A stretch of DNA of 44,887 nucleotides. Source: Acidobacteriota bacterium (lineage in GTDB: Bacteria; Acidobacteriota; Terriglobia; Bryobacterales; Bryobacteraceae). The stretch covers positions 1 to 44,887 of the forward strand of contig JAKAJI010000004.1 in the NCBI GenBank assembly GCA_021813825.1, given 5' to 3'. Under the pieces are notes generated by a model. That model did not search any database. It was not told the origin of the DNA and saw only the letters and a program-made list of their open reading frames with translations. Numbering within the stretch: position 1 is the stretch's first letter; the number at the start of each line of letters is the position of its first letter. Made by a program: the position numbers and the translations under genes. Positions 1 to 9,700 of the stretch are shown here, one piece after another.

Positions 1-414
1 GCCTGGCAGACGCAAACCGCGGCGACGTGTGGGGGGTGTCATAAGGAGCAACTGACCACCTATCGGGACACGCTGCATTCCCAGGTGTCTTCCCTCGGGT
101 ATGTGGATGTGGCGCACTGCTGGGATTGCCATGAGTCGCACCGGATCCTCCCGGCTTCCAATCCCGCTTCGAGCATCGCGCAGGCAAACTTGACGAAGAC
201 CTGCGGCAAGTGCCACGAAGGCGCCAATGCGGGTCTGATTGGCTACCAGCCCCACGCGGACTGGCGGGACGCCAAACGGTTTCCGCTGCTGCACTACTCC
301 AACGTGTTCATGATCTCGTTGCTGGTAAGCGTGCTGGGATTCTTCACGCTACACACGGCGCTCTGGCTCATCCGATCCTCGTTTGATAGCGCCGGGAGGA
401 GAAAGGGGGCCTGA
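1..414 (+). CDS. multiheme cytochrome c (NapC/NrfH or c3-like), 5' end truncated by window
   Basis: Frame 1 is open from base 1; three CxxCH motifs (CGGCH, CWDCH, CGKCH) and a C-terminal TM helix. The GTG at 85 is internal. Confidence 0.8.
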   Translation, partial: AWQTQTAATCGGCHKEQLTTYRDTLHSQVSSLGYVDVAHCWDCHESHRILPASNPASSIAQANLTKTCGKCHEGANAGLIGYQPHADWRDAKRFPLLHYSNVFMISLLVSVLGFFTLHTALWLIRSSFDSAGRRKGA

Positions 415-419
415 GAAAG

Positions 420-1280
420 ATGGGCAGAGCGGAGCTTGTTTCGCGCGCGAGCCCTGGAGGTGACGTAGAGCTTTTTTATCGTCGTTTCACCCTGGGTCAG
501 CGCTATCTGCACGCCGGGCTCGCCACGTCATTCTTGGCCCTTGCGTTCACTGGAATGACCCTGCGATTCAGTTCCCAGGGCTGGGCGGTGACGGCCGCCA
601 AGCTGGTGGGTGGATTCGCGGTCATTCAGTTCTTCCATCTTTTCTTCGCCGTCATTCTCACTGCAATATTCCTCATTCATGTTGGCGACCTGGTCCGGCG
701 AACGATCGTGCTCCGTGAGAAGGGTTTGCTGTCGGGACCCAACTCGATGGTGGTGCGCCGCAAGGACTTCGAGGACTTTTTCGCCAACATGAAGTACTTT
801 CTGTGGCTGGGGCCCCCGCCGAAGTTCGACCGCTATGCCTACTGGGAGAAACTCGACTACTGGGGGGAATGGTGGGGTATGGGCGTGATCGGGCTGACGG
901 GGTATGCGATGTGGTTCCCGGCGTTCTTCGCGCGCTTCATTCCGGGCCGCTGGCTGAATGTCGCGTTAGTGTTCCACAGCTGGGAAGCGCTGCTGGCGGC
1001 CGGTTTCATTTTTCTGATCCACTTTTTTAACGCTCACCTCCGGCCATTGAATTTTCCGATGGATCTGGTGATCTTCACGGGCCGGCAGTCGGAGGAGGAA
1101 TTTAAGATCCGGCATCCTGTCGAGTACGAACGAATCGTGGCGAGCGGAGAGTTAGAGAGATTGCGCGCCGAAGCGCCTCCGCCGTGGCTGAAGAATGTCA
1201 GCCGGCTGTTCGGGTCGTTGGCAATTTTGGCGGGATTTGTGCTTATTATCCTGGCAGTCTCGTCGTTTGTAAGAGGGTGA
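420..1280 (+). CDS. membrane cytochrome b subunit (cytochrome b561 / formate dehydrogenase gamma-like)
   Basis: 286 aa with several TM segments and spaced His residues (RYLHAG, FFHLFF, FHSWEA, LIHFFNAH); immediately downstream of the multiheme cytochrome. Confidence 0.75.
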   Translation: MGRAELVSRASPGGDVELFYRRFTLGQRYLHAGLATSFLALAFTGMTLRFSSQGWAVTAAKLVGGFAVIQFFHLFFAVILTAIFLIHVGDLVRRTIVLREKGLLSGPNSMVVRRKDFEDFFANMKYFLWLGPPPKFDRYAYWEKLDYWGEWWGMGVIGLTGYAMWFPAFFARFIPGRWLNVALVFHSWEALLAAGFIFLIHFFNAHLRPLNFPMDLVIFTGRQSEEEFKIRHPVEYERIVASGELERLRAEAPPPWLKNVSRLFGSLAILAGFVLIILAVSSFVRG

Positions 1281-1404
1281 AGGTCACGAGCACTGCAAAA
1301 GGAAGAAAGGAAATGGGAAGCGGGCACGGCCGAGAGCCGTTCTGCCGGCAATCCAAGGCGAAGTTCGGTAGTAGTTAACCAATAGACGTGAGGTACAAGA
1401 GACG

Positions 1405-1722
1405 ATGAAACGCATGTTCAATGTAATCGGGATCGCCGCTCTGGCGGCGACGATGAGTATAGCGGGGAACGCGGCTGCAGGGAAAGCCGACTATAACAAG
1501 GCTTGCAAGAGCTGTCATGGCGCCGATGGGAAGGCAAATCCCGCCATTGAGAAGATGATGAAGGTCGAGATGAAGGACCTGAAGTCGCCCGATGTTCAAA
1601 AGATGAGCGACGCCGATCTCAAGAAGATCATCGAGGAGGGGCAGGGGAAAATGAAGCCGGTGAAGAGCCTTTCCGGATCGGCGGTGGATGATGTGGTTGC
1701 CTACATGAAGACGCTGAAATAG
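1405..1722 (+). CDS. small periplasmic class I cytochrome c
   Basis: Signal peptide, CKSCHG heme motif and distal Met region (GKMKPVKSLS), typical c553-like layout. Confidence 0.85.
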   Translation: MKRMFNVIGIAALAATMSIAGNAAAGKADYNKACKSCHGADGKANPAIEKMMKVEMKDLKSPDVQKMSDADLKKIIEEGQGKMKPVKSLSGSAVDDVVAYMKTLK

Positions 1723-1831
1723 CAGCGAGTTTGCGCCGGTACACGCGCCATTTGTAGCGGAATGGCGCATCGCGGCGGGCCCGGGGCCGTTTTGGATGTG
1801 GTTCCGGGCCGTAATCTTGGCGTTCGTGCTT

Positions 1832-1847
1832 CGGCACGCTGGTTGCA
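1832..1847 (+). promoter_or_regulatory. candidate sigma54 (-24/-12) promoter of the uspA-like gene
   Basis: CGGCACG-CTGG-TTGCA versus consensus TGGCACG-N4-TTGCW; GG and GC 12 nt apart; predicted start about 1858, followed by GGAAAGG and ATG at 1873. Confidence 0.55.
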
Positions 1848-1872
1848 GTATCCAAACCGGAAAGGTGCGAGC

Positions 1873-2754
1873 ATGAACGGCTTCAATCGGATCCTGTTTC
1901 CCACGGACTTCTCACCGCAGGCCGAGGCGGCGGTGCCCTTCGTCCGGGAGATGGCGCTTCGGCACGGAGCTTCCATCGCGCTGCTGCATGCGGTTTACAT
2001 CCCTGCCTATGCGTATCCGCCCGAGATCGCTTTGCCTCCGGCAGCGATCGACCCGGCGGGATTCGTTGAGACAGGAGCGGAGTTGCTCGAACAGTTTGCC
2101 AAACGCCATTTCAGCGATCTACCGAGCGTCAACTGTGTAAGCCGTTACGCGGCGGCCGGTGATCCGGCGACGCTAATTACGGATTTTGCGCATGAGCGGA
2201 ACATCGATCTGATCATGCTTCCCACGCACGGCCTGGGTGTGTTCCGCCGTTGGCTGATCGGCTCGGTTACGGCCAAGGTATTGCACGACGCGCATTGCGC
2301 CGTCTGGACCGGTGTGCACGTGGAGGAACCTCCCGTTGGGCAGCATCCACGAATCCGGACGATTCTGTGCGCGATCGACGTGCAGCCGTCGGCAGAGGAC
2401 CTGATCGTGCAGGCGCTGCGCCTTGCCAGCAAGCATACGGCGACGGTGTTTCTCGTTCATTGTGTGCCGGGGCCGGAGGTGGGTCCCGAACGGTATTTCG
2501 ACCAGACGCTGGAGCGGAGTCTGATTGCGGCGGCACGGGGTGAGATCGCCGGCATGCAGCAGCGGTTGCAGACGTCGCTCGAGGTGTGTGTGGCGGCCGG
2601 GAGCGTGTCACGCGTGATTCACCAGGCAGCGGTACGCCATAGTGCGGACCTGATTGTGGCGGGCCGCGGGCGTCTGCAGCAGCCCTTCGGGCGCCTGCGC
2701 ACGAACGTCTACTCGATCGTCCGTGACTCCCCGTGCCCGGTGATCAGTTACTAA
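1873..2754 (+). CDS. universal stress protein, tandem UspA domains
   Basis: Two UspA repeats (ILFPTDFS..., ILCAIDVQ...; LIMLPTHGLGVFRRWLIGS, LIVAGRGRLQQPFGRLR). ATG 1873 preferred over 1762. Confidence 0.85.
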   Translation: MNGFNRILFPTDFSPQAEAAVPFVREMALRHGASIALLHAVYIPAYAYPPEIALPPAAIDPAGFVETGAELLEQFAKRHFSDLPSVNCVSRYAAAGDPATLITDFAHERNIDLIMLPTHGLGVFRRWLIGSVTAKVLHDAHCAVWTGVHVEEPPVGQHPRIRTILCAIDVQPSAEDLIVQALRLASKHTATVFLVHCVPGPEVGPERYFDQTLERSLIAAARGEIAGMQQRLQTSLEVCVAAGSVSRVIHQAAVRHSADLIVAGRGRLQQPFGRLRTNVYSIVRDSPCPVISY

Positions 2755-2785
2755 GTTAAATGGAAGAGCGCAGGGCTGCCGGATG

Positions 2786-4165
2786 CTACAGCAGGCCGTG
2801 CTTTTTCATCTTGTAGCGGAGAGCGTCCCGGCCGATGCGTAGCGCACGGGCGGCTTCCGACTGGTTCCCCCCGGCACGTTCAAGCGCCTCGGCGATCAGT
2901 TGTTTCTCGTGCGAGGCCAAGCTCTCCGGCGTAGCGCCCTCGACAAGGGAAGGTTGACCTCCGGCGGCGTCGACAAGATACTGCGGAAGGTCGACTACAT
3001 CGATCGAGTCGCCGGAGGCGATCATACAGGCGTGTCCGATGACATTCTCGAGTTCGCGCACGTTCCCCGGCCACTCATGCCGGGAGAGAACGATCTGGGC
3101 GCGGCGGGTGAGGGCACGGACATTCTTCCCGAACTGCTGCGAGAACTTGTCGAGGAAGTGCCGCGCCAGCAGCGGAAGATCTTCTTTGCGCTCGCGGAGA
3201 GAGGGGAGGTGGATCTCGACCATCGTGAGACGGTAAAAGAGGTCCTCGCGGAACTGGCGGTCAGCTACGGCCTTGCGCAGATCGTGATTGGTGGCGGCGA
3301 TGACGCGTACATCAACGCGTTTGGCGGTCAGTGAGCCGACGCGTTGCACTTCCTGGTTCTGGAGCACGCGCAGGAGCTTGGCTTGCGTGCCGAGCGGCAT
3401 GTCGCCGATCTCATCCAGAAAAATGGTGCCGTGGTTGGCGTGTTCGAAAAGCCCCATTTTATCGGAAGTAGCGCCGGTGAATGCGCCGCGAACGTGGCCG
3501 AAGAGCTCGCTTTCAAACAGGGATTCGACGACGGCCGAGCAGTTCAGGACGACGTGCTCCCGGCCTGCGGCAGGGCTCAGGTTGTGGATGGCGCGCGCGA
3601 CGAGGTCCTTGCCGGTTCCGGTTTCGCCGGTGATGAGCACGCTGCGGAAGTGGGGGGCGATACGGCGAACGCGGGCGAAGACCTCGGCCATTGCCGCGCT
3701 TTGTCCTACGATGCCCTCGAACTGGCAGCTTTCCAGCAGTTCCCGCTCGAGGTCCCCGGCGCGCATGCGTTTGCGGGCCTCGGCAACGAGTTTCCCTACG
3801 CGTTCGCGCACGACGGAGGGCTGGAGCGGCTTGGCGAGATAGTCACAAGCGCCGCGGCGGATCGCGTCGACCGCCGAATCGGTTGAGTAATGGGCCGTCA
3901 TCAACACGACGTCGATCGTGGGATCGAACTCAAGGGCGCGATCAAGCACTTGAAGGCCGTCGAGCTTCGGCATGACCAGATCCGTCAGCACGATCTGCGG
4001 GCGATGCTCCTGAACCAAGCTGAGGCCGTGTTCGGGATCGTCCGCGGTGAGAATGCGGAGGCCGGGTTGGCGCAGGGCGGCCGCGAGCATTTCGAGGCTG
4101 CCCGGGTGGTCGTCGATGATGACGAGTGTCGGCTCGGTTTCCGTTATGTCCTCAGGGTTAGTAAT
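2786..4165 (-). CDS. NtrC-family sigma54-dependent response regulator (receiver-AAA+-Fis HTH); ATG ORF is 2786..4090, extended here to a putative ATT start
   Basis: Walker A GETGTGKD, GAFTGA, FLDEIGDMP, Fis-type HTH (NQSEAARALRIGRDALRYKMKK). In-frame sequence upstream of ATG 4090 encodes TLVIIDDHPGSLE, the receiver beta1/acidic pocket, so the ATG start is too short. Confidence 0.85.
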   Translation of the reverse strand: MTNPEDITETEPTLVIIDDHPGSLEMLAAALRQPGLRILTADDPEHGLSLVQEHRPQIVLTDLVMPKLDGLQVLDRALEFDPTIDVVLMTAHYSTDSAVDAIRRGACDYLAKPLQPSVVRERVGKLVAEARKRMRAGDLERELLESCQFEGIVGQSAAMAEVFARVRRIAPHFRSVLITGETGTGKDLVARAIHNLSPAAGREHVVLNCSAVVESLFESELFGHVRGAFTGATSDKMGLFEHANHGTIFLDEIGDMPLGTQAKLLRVLQNQEVQRVGSLTAKRVDVRVIAATNHDLRKAVADRQFREDLFYRLTMVEIHLPSLRERKEDLPLLARHFLDKFSQQFGKNVRALTRRAQIVLSRHEWPGNVRELENVIGHACMIASGDSIDVVDLPQYLVDAAGGQPSLVEGATPESLASHEKQLIAEALERAGGNQSEAARALRIGRDALRYKMKKHGLL

Positions 4166-4515
4166 CTCTCCACCTCCGCGCGAAGTCCGGCGATAGACAC
4201 CGGTTTGGACACGTAACCGTCAAATCCCTCCGCCATCGCCCGTTCGCGGTCTCCCTGCATGGCATTGGCGGTGAAGGCGAGAAAAGGGGTGCTGGCGAAA
4301 CGCTCGTCGGCGCGAAGCGTGCGAAGGGTCTCGAAACCGTCGAGGCCGGGCATCCGCAGGTCCAGAATCACCAAGTCCGGGGATTCCGTTCGTGCCTTCG
4401 CCACCGCTTCCAATCCGTCGCTCGCCAAGATCACCTCGTAGCCACTGTGAGAGAGAACTGCGCGCGCCCACTCCCGACCCGCGGCGCGGTCCTCAGCCAC
4501 CAGAATCCGCTTCAT
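4144..4515 (-). CDS. single-domain CheY-like response regulator
   Basis: [16 protein letters not shown]...[14 protein letters not shown]...FTANAMQ...YVSKPV. The track ORF extends to 4977 but its N-terminal part is out-of-frame kinase sequence. Confidence 0.85.
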   Translation of the reverse strand: MKRILVAEDRAAGREWARAVLSHSGYEVILASDGLEAVAKARTESPDLVILDLRMPGLDGFETLRTLRADERFASTPFLAFTANAMQGDRERAMAEGFDGYVSKPVSIAGLRAEVERLLTLRT

Positions 4516-6097
4516 ATCCGGAACCCGCCCCGCCGTCATCGCCGCGCGGAAGCGTAAACCAAAACTTGCTTCCCTTGCCCAACTCACTCTCAAGCCAGAT
4601 CTTGCCACCGTGCATTTCGACGAGATGTTTCGTGATCGCAAGGCCGAGACCCGTTCCTTCGCGCACACCCCGGGTCGTGGGTCCGAGTTGGTGAAATTTA
4701 TCGAACACCGACTTCTGGCTCTCAGCGGCGATACCGATGCCGGTGTCGCTGACCAACACCTGGATGAAACTGTCCTGGGCATTGGCCTCGACACGAACCG
4801 CTCCGCCCTCTGGAGTGAACTTGACTGCATTACTGAGCAAGTTGTAGAGAATCTCCTTGAACCGTACCCGGTCCGCGTCGACGACAAGATCTTCGGGGAT
4901 CGAGGTCTCAAGTCTAAGTGACTTGGCTTCGGCCTGCGGTCCGATGCTGGCCAGCACTTCCCCGGCCGCTGGCGCAATCTCGAAGATCTCGCGCCGCAGA
5001 TCCAGCTTTCCGGCTTCGATTTTGCTCAAGTCGAGCACGTCGTTGATAAGCTCCAGCAGGTGGAGGGAGTCGCGACGGATATGCTCGACGAACCGCTTTT
5101 GGGGCTCGTTCAATGGGCCTTCGAGTTCTTCGGCCAGAAGTTCGGCGAAGCCGATGATCGTGTGTAGCGGCGTCCTCAGTTCGTGACTCACGCTGGCCAG
5201 AAACTCGCTCTTCAGGCGATTGGCGCGTTCGACTTCCCGGTTGCGTTGCTCGAGTTCGGCGTTGGCGGCATGAATTTTCTCTTCGGCAAGTTTTCGGTCT
5301 GTGACGTCGCGTATGATCGCGGTGACGCGGAAGCCCTCGTCGGCACGAACCGGGCTGAGGCTGATCTCGACGGGGAACAACGTGCCGTCCTTGCGGACCG
5401 CATGCAAGGGTAGTCCCTGCCCCATGGGACGTACGCGAGGCTCAGCCCAATACTGCGCACGGTGTTCACGGTGGCGCGCCTTGGCCGAGTTTGCGAGCAA
5501 CATCTCGACGCTGCGGCCCAGCATCTCCTCGCGCCGGTAGCCGAAGATGCGCTCCGCCGACGCGTTAGCAAGAACCATCGTGCCGTCCTCGTCGACCTCG
5601 ATAATCGCGTCCGGGGCTGCTTCGAGCAGTTCGCGGAACCGGCCTTCGGCCTTGACGCGGGCGTTGGCTTCCTGTTCGCGCGCACGCGCCCTCTCCTGTT
5701 CGGCGATCGCTACGCGGCGCGGGCCGTCATCGGCGATCACCGTGAGCAGTCCTCCCTCTTGGCGCCGCGAAGCCCAGCATCGCAATTCGATCTGGTTGCC
5801 GGTTCGCCCCTCAAATTGCAACTCGAGTCCATCGGAAGGCTCGTGGAGCAATCCGGCGTCCAGGGCTCGTTCGAGCTTTTCCAGCGCCGAAGCGAGGAGA
5901 GGCGGAGGGGTATGTCCGAGCACGTCGGCCGCCTCATATCCGAGCAGACGGGAGGCTCCGGGACTCCAAAGGGTAATGACACCACTGCGATCCGTCCCCA
6001 CCAGGCCTAGGGCGTGAGCACGCCAGATCTGGTCAAAAAGCTCGCGTTCCTCCAGGCTTCCGAGTTCCGTCACCGGTTTGCCTTTAGATGCTGCCAT
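4493..6097 (-). CDS. PAS-domain sensor histidine kinase
   Basis: Two PAS-like regions, H-box [21 protein letters not shown] box [15 protein letters not shown]1 DTGIGIA, G2 GTGLGLAI. Overlaps the downstream regulator by 23 nt. Confidence 0.9.
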   Translation of the reverse strand: MAASKGKPVTELGSLEERELFDQIWRAHALGLVGTDRSGVITLWSPGASRLLGYEAADVLGHTPPPLLASALEKLERALDAGLLHEPSDGLELQFEGRTGNQIELRCWASRRQEGGLLTVIADDGPRRVAIAEQERARAREQEANARVKAEGRFRELLEAAPDAIIEVDEDGTMVLANASAERIFGYRREEMLGRSVEMLLANSAKARHREHRAQYWAEPRVRPMGQGLPLHAVRKDGTLFPVEISLSPVRADEGFRVTAIIRDVTDRKLAEEKIHAANAELEQRNREVERANRLKSEFLASVSHELRTPLHTIIGFAELLAEELEGPLNEPQKRFVEHIRRDSLHLLELINDVLDLSKIEAGKLDLRREIFEIAPAAGEVLASIGPQAEAKSLRLETSIPEDLVVDADRVRFKEILYNLLSNAVKFTPEGGAVRVEANAQDSFIQVLVSDTGIGIAAESQKSVFDKFHQLGPTTRGVREGTGLGLAITKHLVEMHGGKIWLESELGKGSKFWFTLPRGDDGGAGSGYEADSGG

Positions 6098-6253
6098 TGC
6101 GTGATTTGGCGCTCCACTGGGCCACTTCGCGCAGCCTCATTACCGATCTCATTCTATCATTAGGAAATCACGCGGCTTCGGCACGCATTCGGAAGGCGGG
6201 TGGGTAGCCCCGGGGCTGGACACGCGGGCCGGAAATGTCATATAGTTCCGGTC

Positions 6254-6700
6254 ATGAAATTCTCCGGCCTTCTATTTGTGATTGCGGCTTTGGCCATGGC
6301 GGACGGGCCCGGTAAGGTTGACCTGTGGCACGGGGCCAAGGTGGTCTCGGAGGCGCTGCCGGCCGGCCCGGGTCTCGAAACGGCAGTTCTGGCCAAGTAT
6401 GAGAATCACTCGGTGATGGTGATTCGCCGGCAGAAGACCGGGCAGGTGGAGTTGCACCAGACGCAAACCGACATCATGATTGTCGAGAGCGGATCGGGGG
6501 AGCTGCGGACTGGCGGTACGATGCCGGACGCCAAGACTACTGCGCCGCATGAGCTTCGTTCGGACGAGATGAAAGGCGGGATGAGCCGCCATGTGGTGCC
6601 GGGGGATTTAATTCACATTCCGGCGAACGTCTCACACCAAGTGGTGCTGAAGCCGGGCGAGACGATCGACTACGTGACGATCAAAGTGGACGCGCCGTGA
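6254..6700 (+). CDS. secreted cupin-domain protein
   Basis: Signal peptide MKFSGLLFVIAALAMA and cupin features (GDLIHIPANVSHQVVLKPGE). Confidence 0.7.
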   Translation: MKFSGLLFVIAALAMADGPGKVDLWHGAKVVSEALPAGPGLETAVLAKYENHSVMVIRRQKTGQVELHQTQTDIMIVESGSGELRTGGTMPDAKTTAPHELRSDEMKGGMSRHVVPGDLIHIPANVSHQVVLKPGETIDYVTIKVDAP

Positions 6701-6707
6701 GGCGCGC

Positions 6708-9700
6708 TTAGCGCGTCTTGCGCCGGGACGGGCGCTTTTTAGGGATGGCCGGCAGTTCGGCTGCGAAGGCCATTTCGATCAGTTCGGCCTGCTCGGCGTT
6801 GTGGCGCTTGAGCGAACCCGGTGCGGGGCTGGCGCTCTCCAGGCGTCCGGCGTAGCCGAGCGTGCGGCCGGTTGGATCGAGCAGGGGCCGGAACCACTCG
6901 CGGACGAAGCGCCATGCACCCATGTTCCGCGGTTCTTCCTGAACCCAGCGAACTTCGGCGTTGGCGGGATACAGGGCGAGGGCATCGCGCATCTTGGCTT
7001 CGGGAAAAGGATAATACTGCTCCAGCCGGACGATCGCCACATCGTTGGCCTTTCGTTCCTCGCGTGATGCGAGCACGTCGAAGTAGACCTGGCCTGAGCA
7101 GACCAGGATGCGCTTCACGTTCCCGGCGTCCACGCTGTGATCCGGGAGCACTTCTTCGAAAGTTCCGGTGGTGAAGTCCGACAGTAGGCTGGTGGCCCGC
7201 GGATTTCGCAGCATTCGCTTCGGCGTGAACAGAATCAAAGGTTTGCGCATACCGCGCCCCTGGGGACCGCCGACCATCTGGCGGCGCAGTAAATGAAAAT
7301 ACTGGGCAGGGACGGTGCAGTTGCACACCTGCATATTGTCCTCACCACAGAGCTGCAGAAAGCGCTCGATGCGGGCGCTGGAATGCTCTGGGCCCTGTCC
7401 TTCCTGGCCGTGCGGGAGCAGCAGCACGAGACCGCTCGGCTGCGCCCACTTGGTCTCGGCGGTAGCGATGAACTGGTCGATCATGATCTGGGCGCCGTTG
7501 GCGAAGTCGCCGAACTGCGCTTCCCAAAGCACCAGCGTGGAGGGATCGGCGACGCTATAGCCGAACTCGAAGCCCATTACGGCGTACTCGCTGAGCGAAC
7601 TGTCGTAGACTTCAAAGCGCGCCTGGTCCGGGGCGGCGTGTTGCAACGGAATATAGGGCCGGCCGTCTTCGTAGTCGAAGAACTTGATGTGCCGTTGGCT
7701 GAAGGTTCCGCGGCCGCTGTCCTGGCCGCTGAGGCGGACGGGCGTGCCTTCGAGCACAAGGCTTCCGAAGGCGATGGCTTCGCCGGTGGCCCAATCGATC
7801 GGCGCGCCTGTCAGGATCTGGCGGCGCTTGTCCACGACGCTCTTCAGCTTCGGATGCAAGTGGAAGTCGGCCGGGAGTTCGGTCATCTTCTGGACGACGC
7901 GGTCGAGCAGGGCGGGCGAAATGGCTGTTTGGGTGGCCTCGGCGCGCGTCTTCACCTCGACTTCCGGCGCGGTCAGGCTGTCGACGTGATAGCGCTCCCC
8001 GCCCTTCTTGCTTTCGTCGTAGATCGCATTGAGACGGCCGGAAACCGTTTTGCGCATCGCGGTGACTGCAGCCTCATCGACGAGGCCGGAGGCGACCAAA
8101 GTGCGTGCGTACTGTACCGCGGCCGAAGGATGGGTCTTGATCTTGCGGTACATCAGCGGTTGGGTGTAGCTGGGGTCGTCGGCTTCGTTGTGCCCGTGCC
8201 GGCGGTAACAAACCATGTCGATGACGACGTCCTTTTTGAACTGCTGGCGGTAGTCAAAAGCGAGTTGGGCGGCGCGAACGCACGCCTCGGGGTCGTCAGC
8301 GTTGACGTGGAAGATCGGCGCCTGGACGGCGCGGGCGATGTCGGTTGAGTAGGTGGCGGTGCGTCCCTCGGATGGATCCGTGGTGAAGCCGATCTGGTTG
8401 TTAATGACGAGATGCAGTGTGCCGCCCGTCTTGTAACCCTTGAGTTGTGACAGATTCAACGTTTCGGCTACCACGCCCTGGCCGGCAAAGGCGGCGTCGC
8501 CATGGATGAGCAGGGGGATGACGCGGGCGCGTTCTGCGTCACCGGCGCGGTCCTGCCTGGGACGAACGATACCTTCGACAACCGGGTCGACGGCTTCCAG
8601 GTGACTCGGATTGCAGACCACGGAAAGAGCCACTTCGTGCCCGGAAGTCGTTTTGCGGACGCCGCTGGCGCCAAGGTGGTATTTCACGTCGCCGGAGCCT
8701 TCAATCGACTCGGGGTCGCCGCCCTCGAACTCGCTGAACACCTGCACCATGGACTTGCCGATGATGTTGGCGAGCACGTTCAGACGGCCGCGGTGAGCCA
8801 TGCCAATCACGATTTCGTGCACGCCGCCGGCGCCGGCGCGTTCGACAAATTCATCGAGGATCGCGATGGCTGACTCGCCGCCTTCCAGGCCGAAGCGTTT
8901 GTGGCCGACGAAGCGGGTCCCAAGGAAGTGTTCAAACTCCTCGGCTTCGATGAGCCGCTCCAAAATCCGCCGGCGCACGGTGTCGCCGAGCGGCCAGTGG
9001 TTCATCTCCGGCTCCATGCGATCCTGCAGCCACTGCTTCTGGTCCGGATGCTGGATGTGCATGAACTCGCAGGTCAGCGTGCCGCAGTATGTCTTGCGGA
9101 TCGCCTCCAGGATTTCGCGCAGCGTGGCTGTGTGCGAACTGCCCCTATGCACCTGCAGCGTGCCGACCGTGAAAACCTGGTCCAGATCTCCCGTCGTGAG
9201 CCCATAGGTTTCGGGATCAAGTTCGGGGTGCTCTTCACGGTGCATCAGGCCGAGCGGATCGAGGTCCGCCATCAGGTGGCCGCGGACCCGGTGCATGTGG
9301 ATCAGGTGCATCACCGCGCCCTGCTTTTCGACGAGTTCGGCGCTGACCGCTGGGGTGGCCGCCGGTTGAGCAGTTGCGGCAGGAGGAACGGAGGGAGCCG
9401 GCATCGTGCTCCAGGTGGCTGGCTTTGCGGTCAAGCTCATGGCGTGCATCAGCCGCTGATAGAACTCGTCCGCGCCTTCGAGCAGGGCCTGAAGGCGCGC
9501 GAGGAACAAGCCGGATTCCGCACCCTGGATCACGCGGTGATCATAGGTGCAGGTGATCATCATGACCTTCGAAATGCCAAGGGATGCTCGGGCGGCTTCG
9601 CTCAGCGCGCGGTATTCGGCCGGATAGTCGATGGCGCCGGTGGCGATGATCGCTCCCTGGCCGGGCATCAGGCGCGGCATCGAGCCGTATGTGCCGACGG

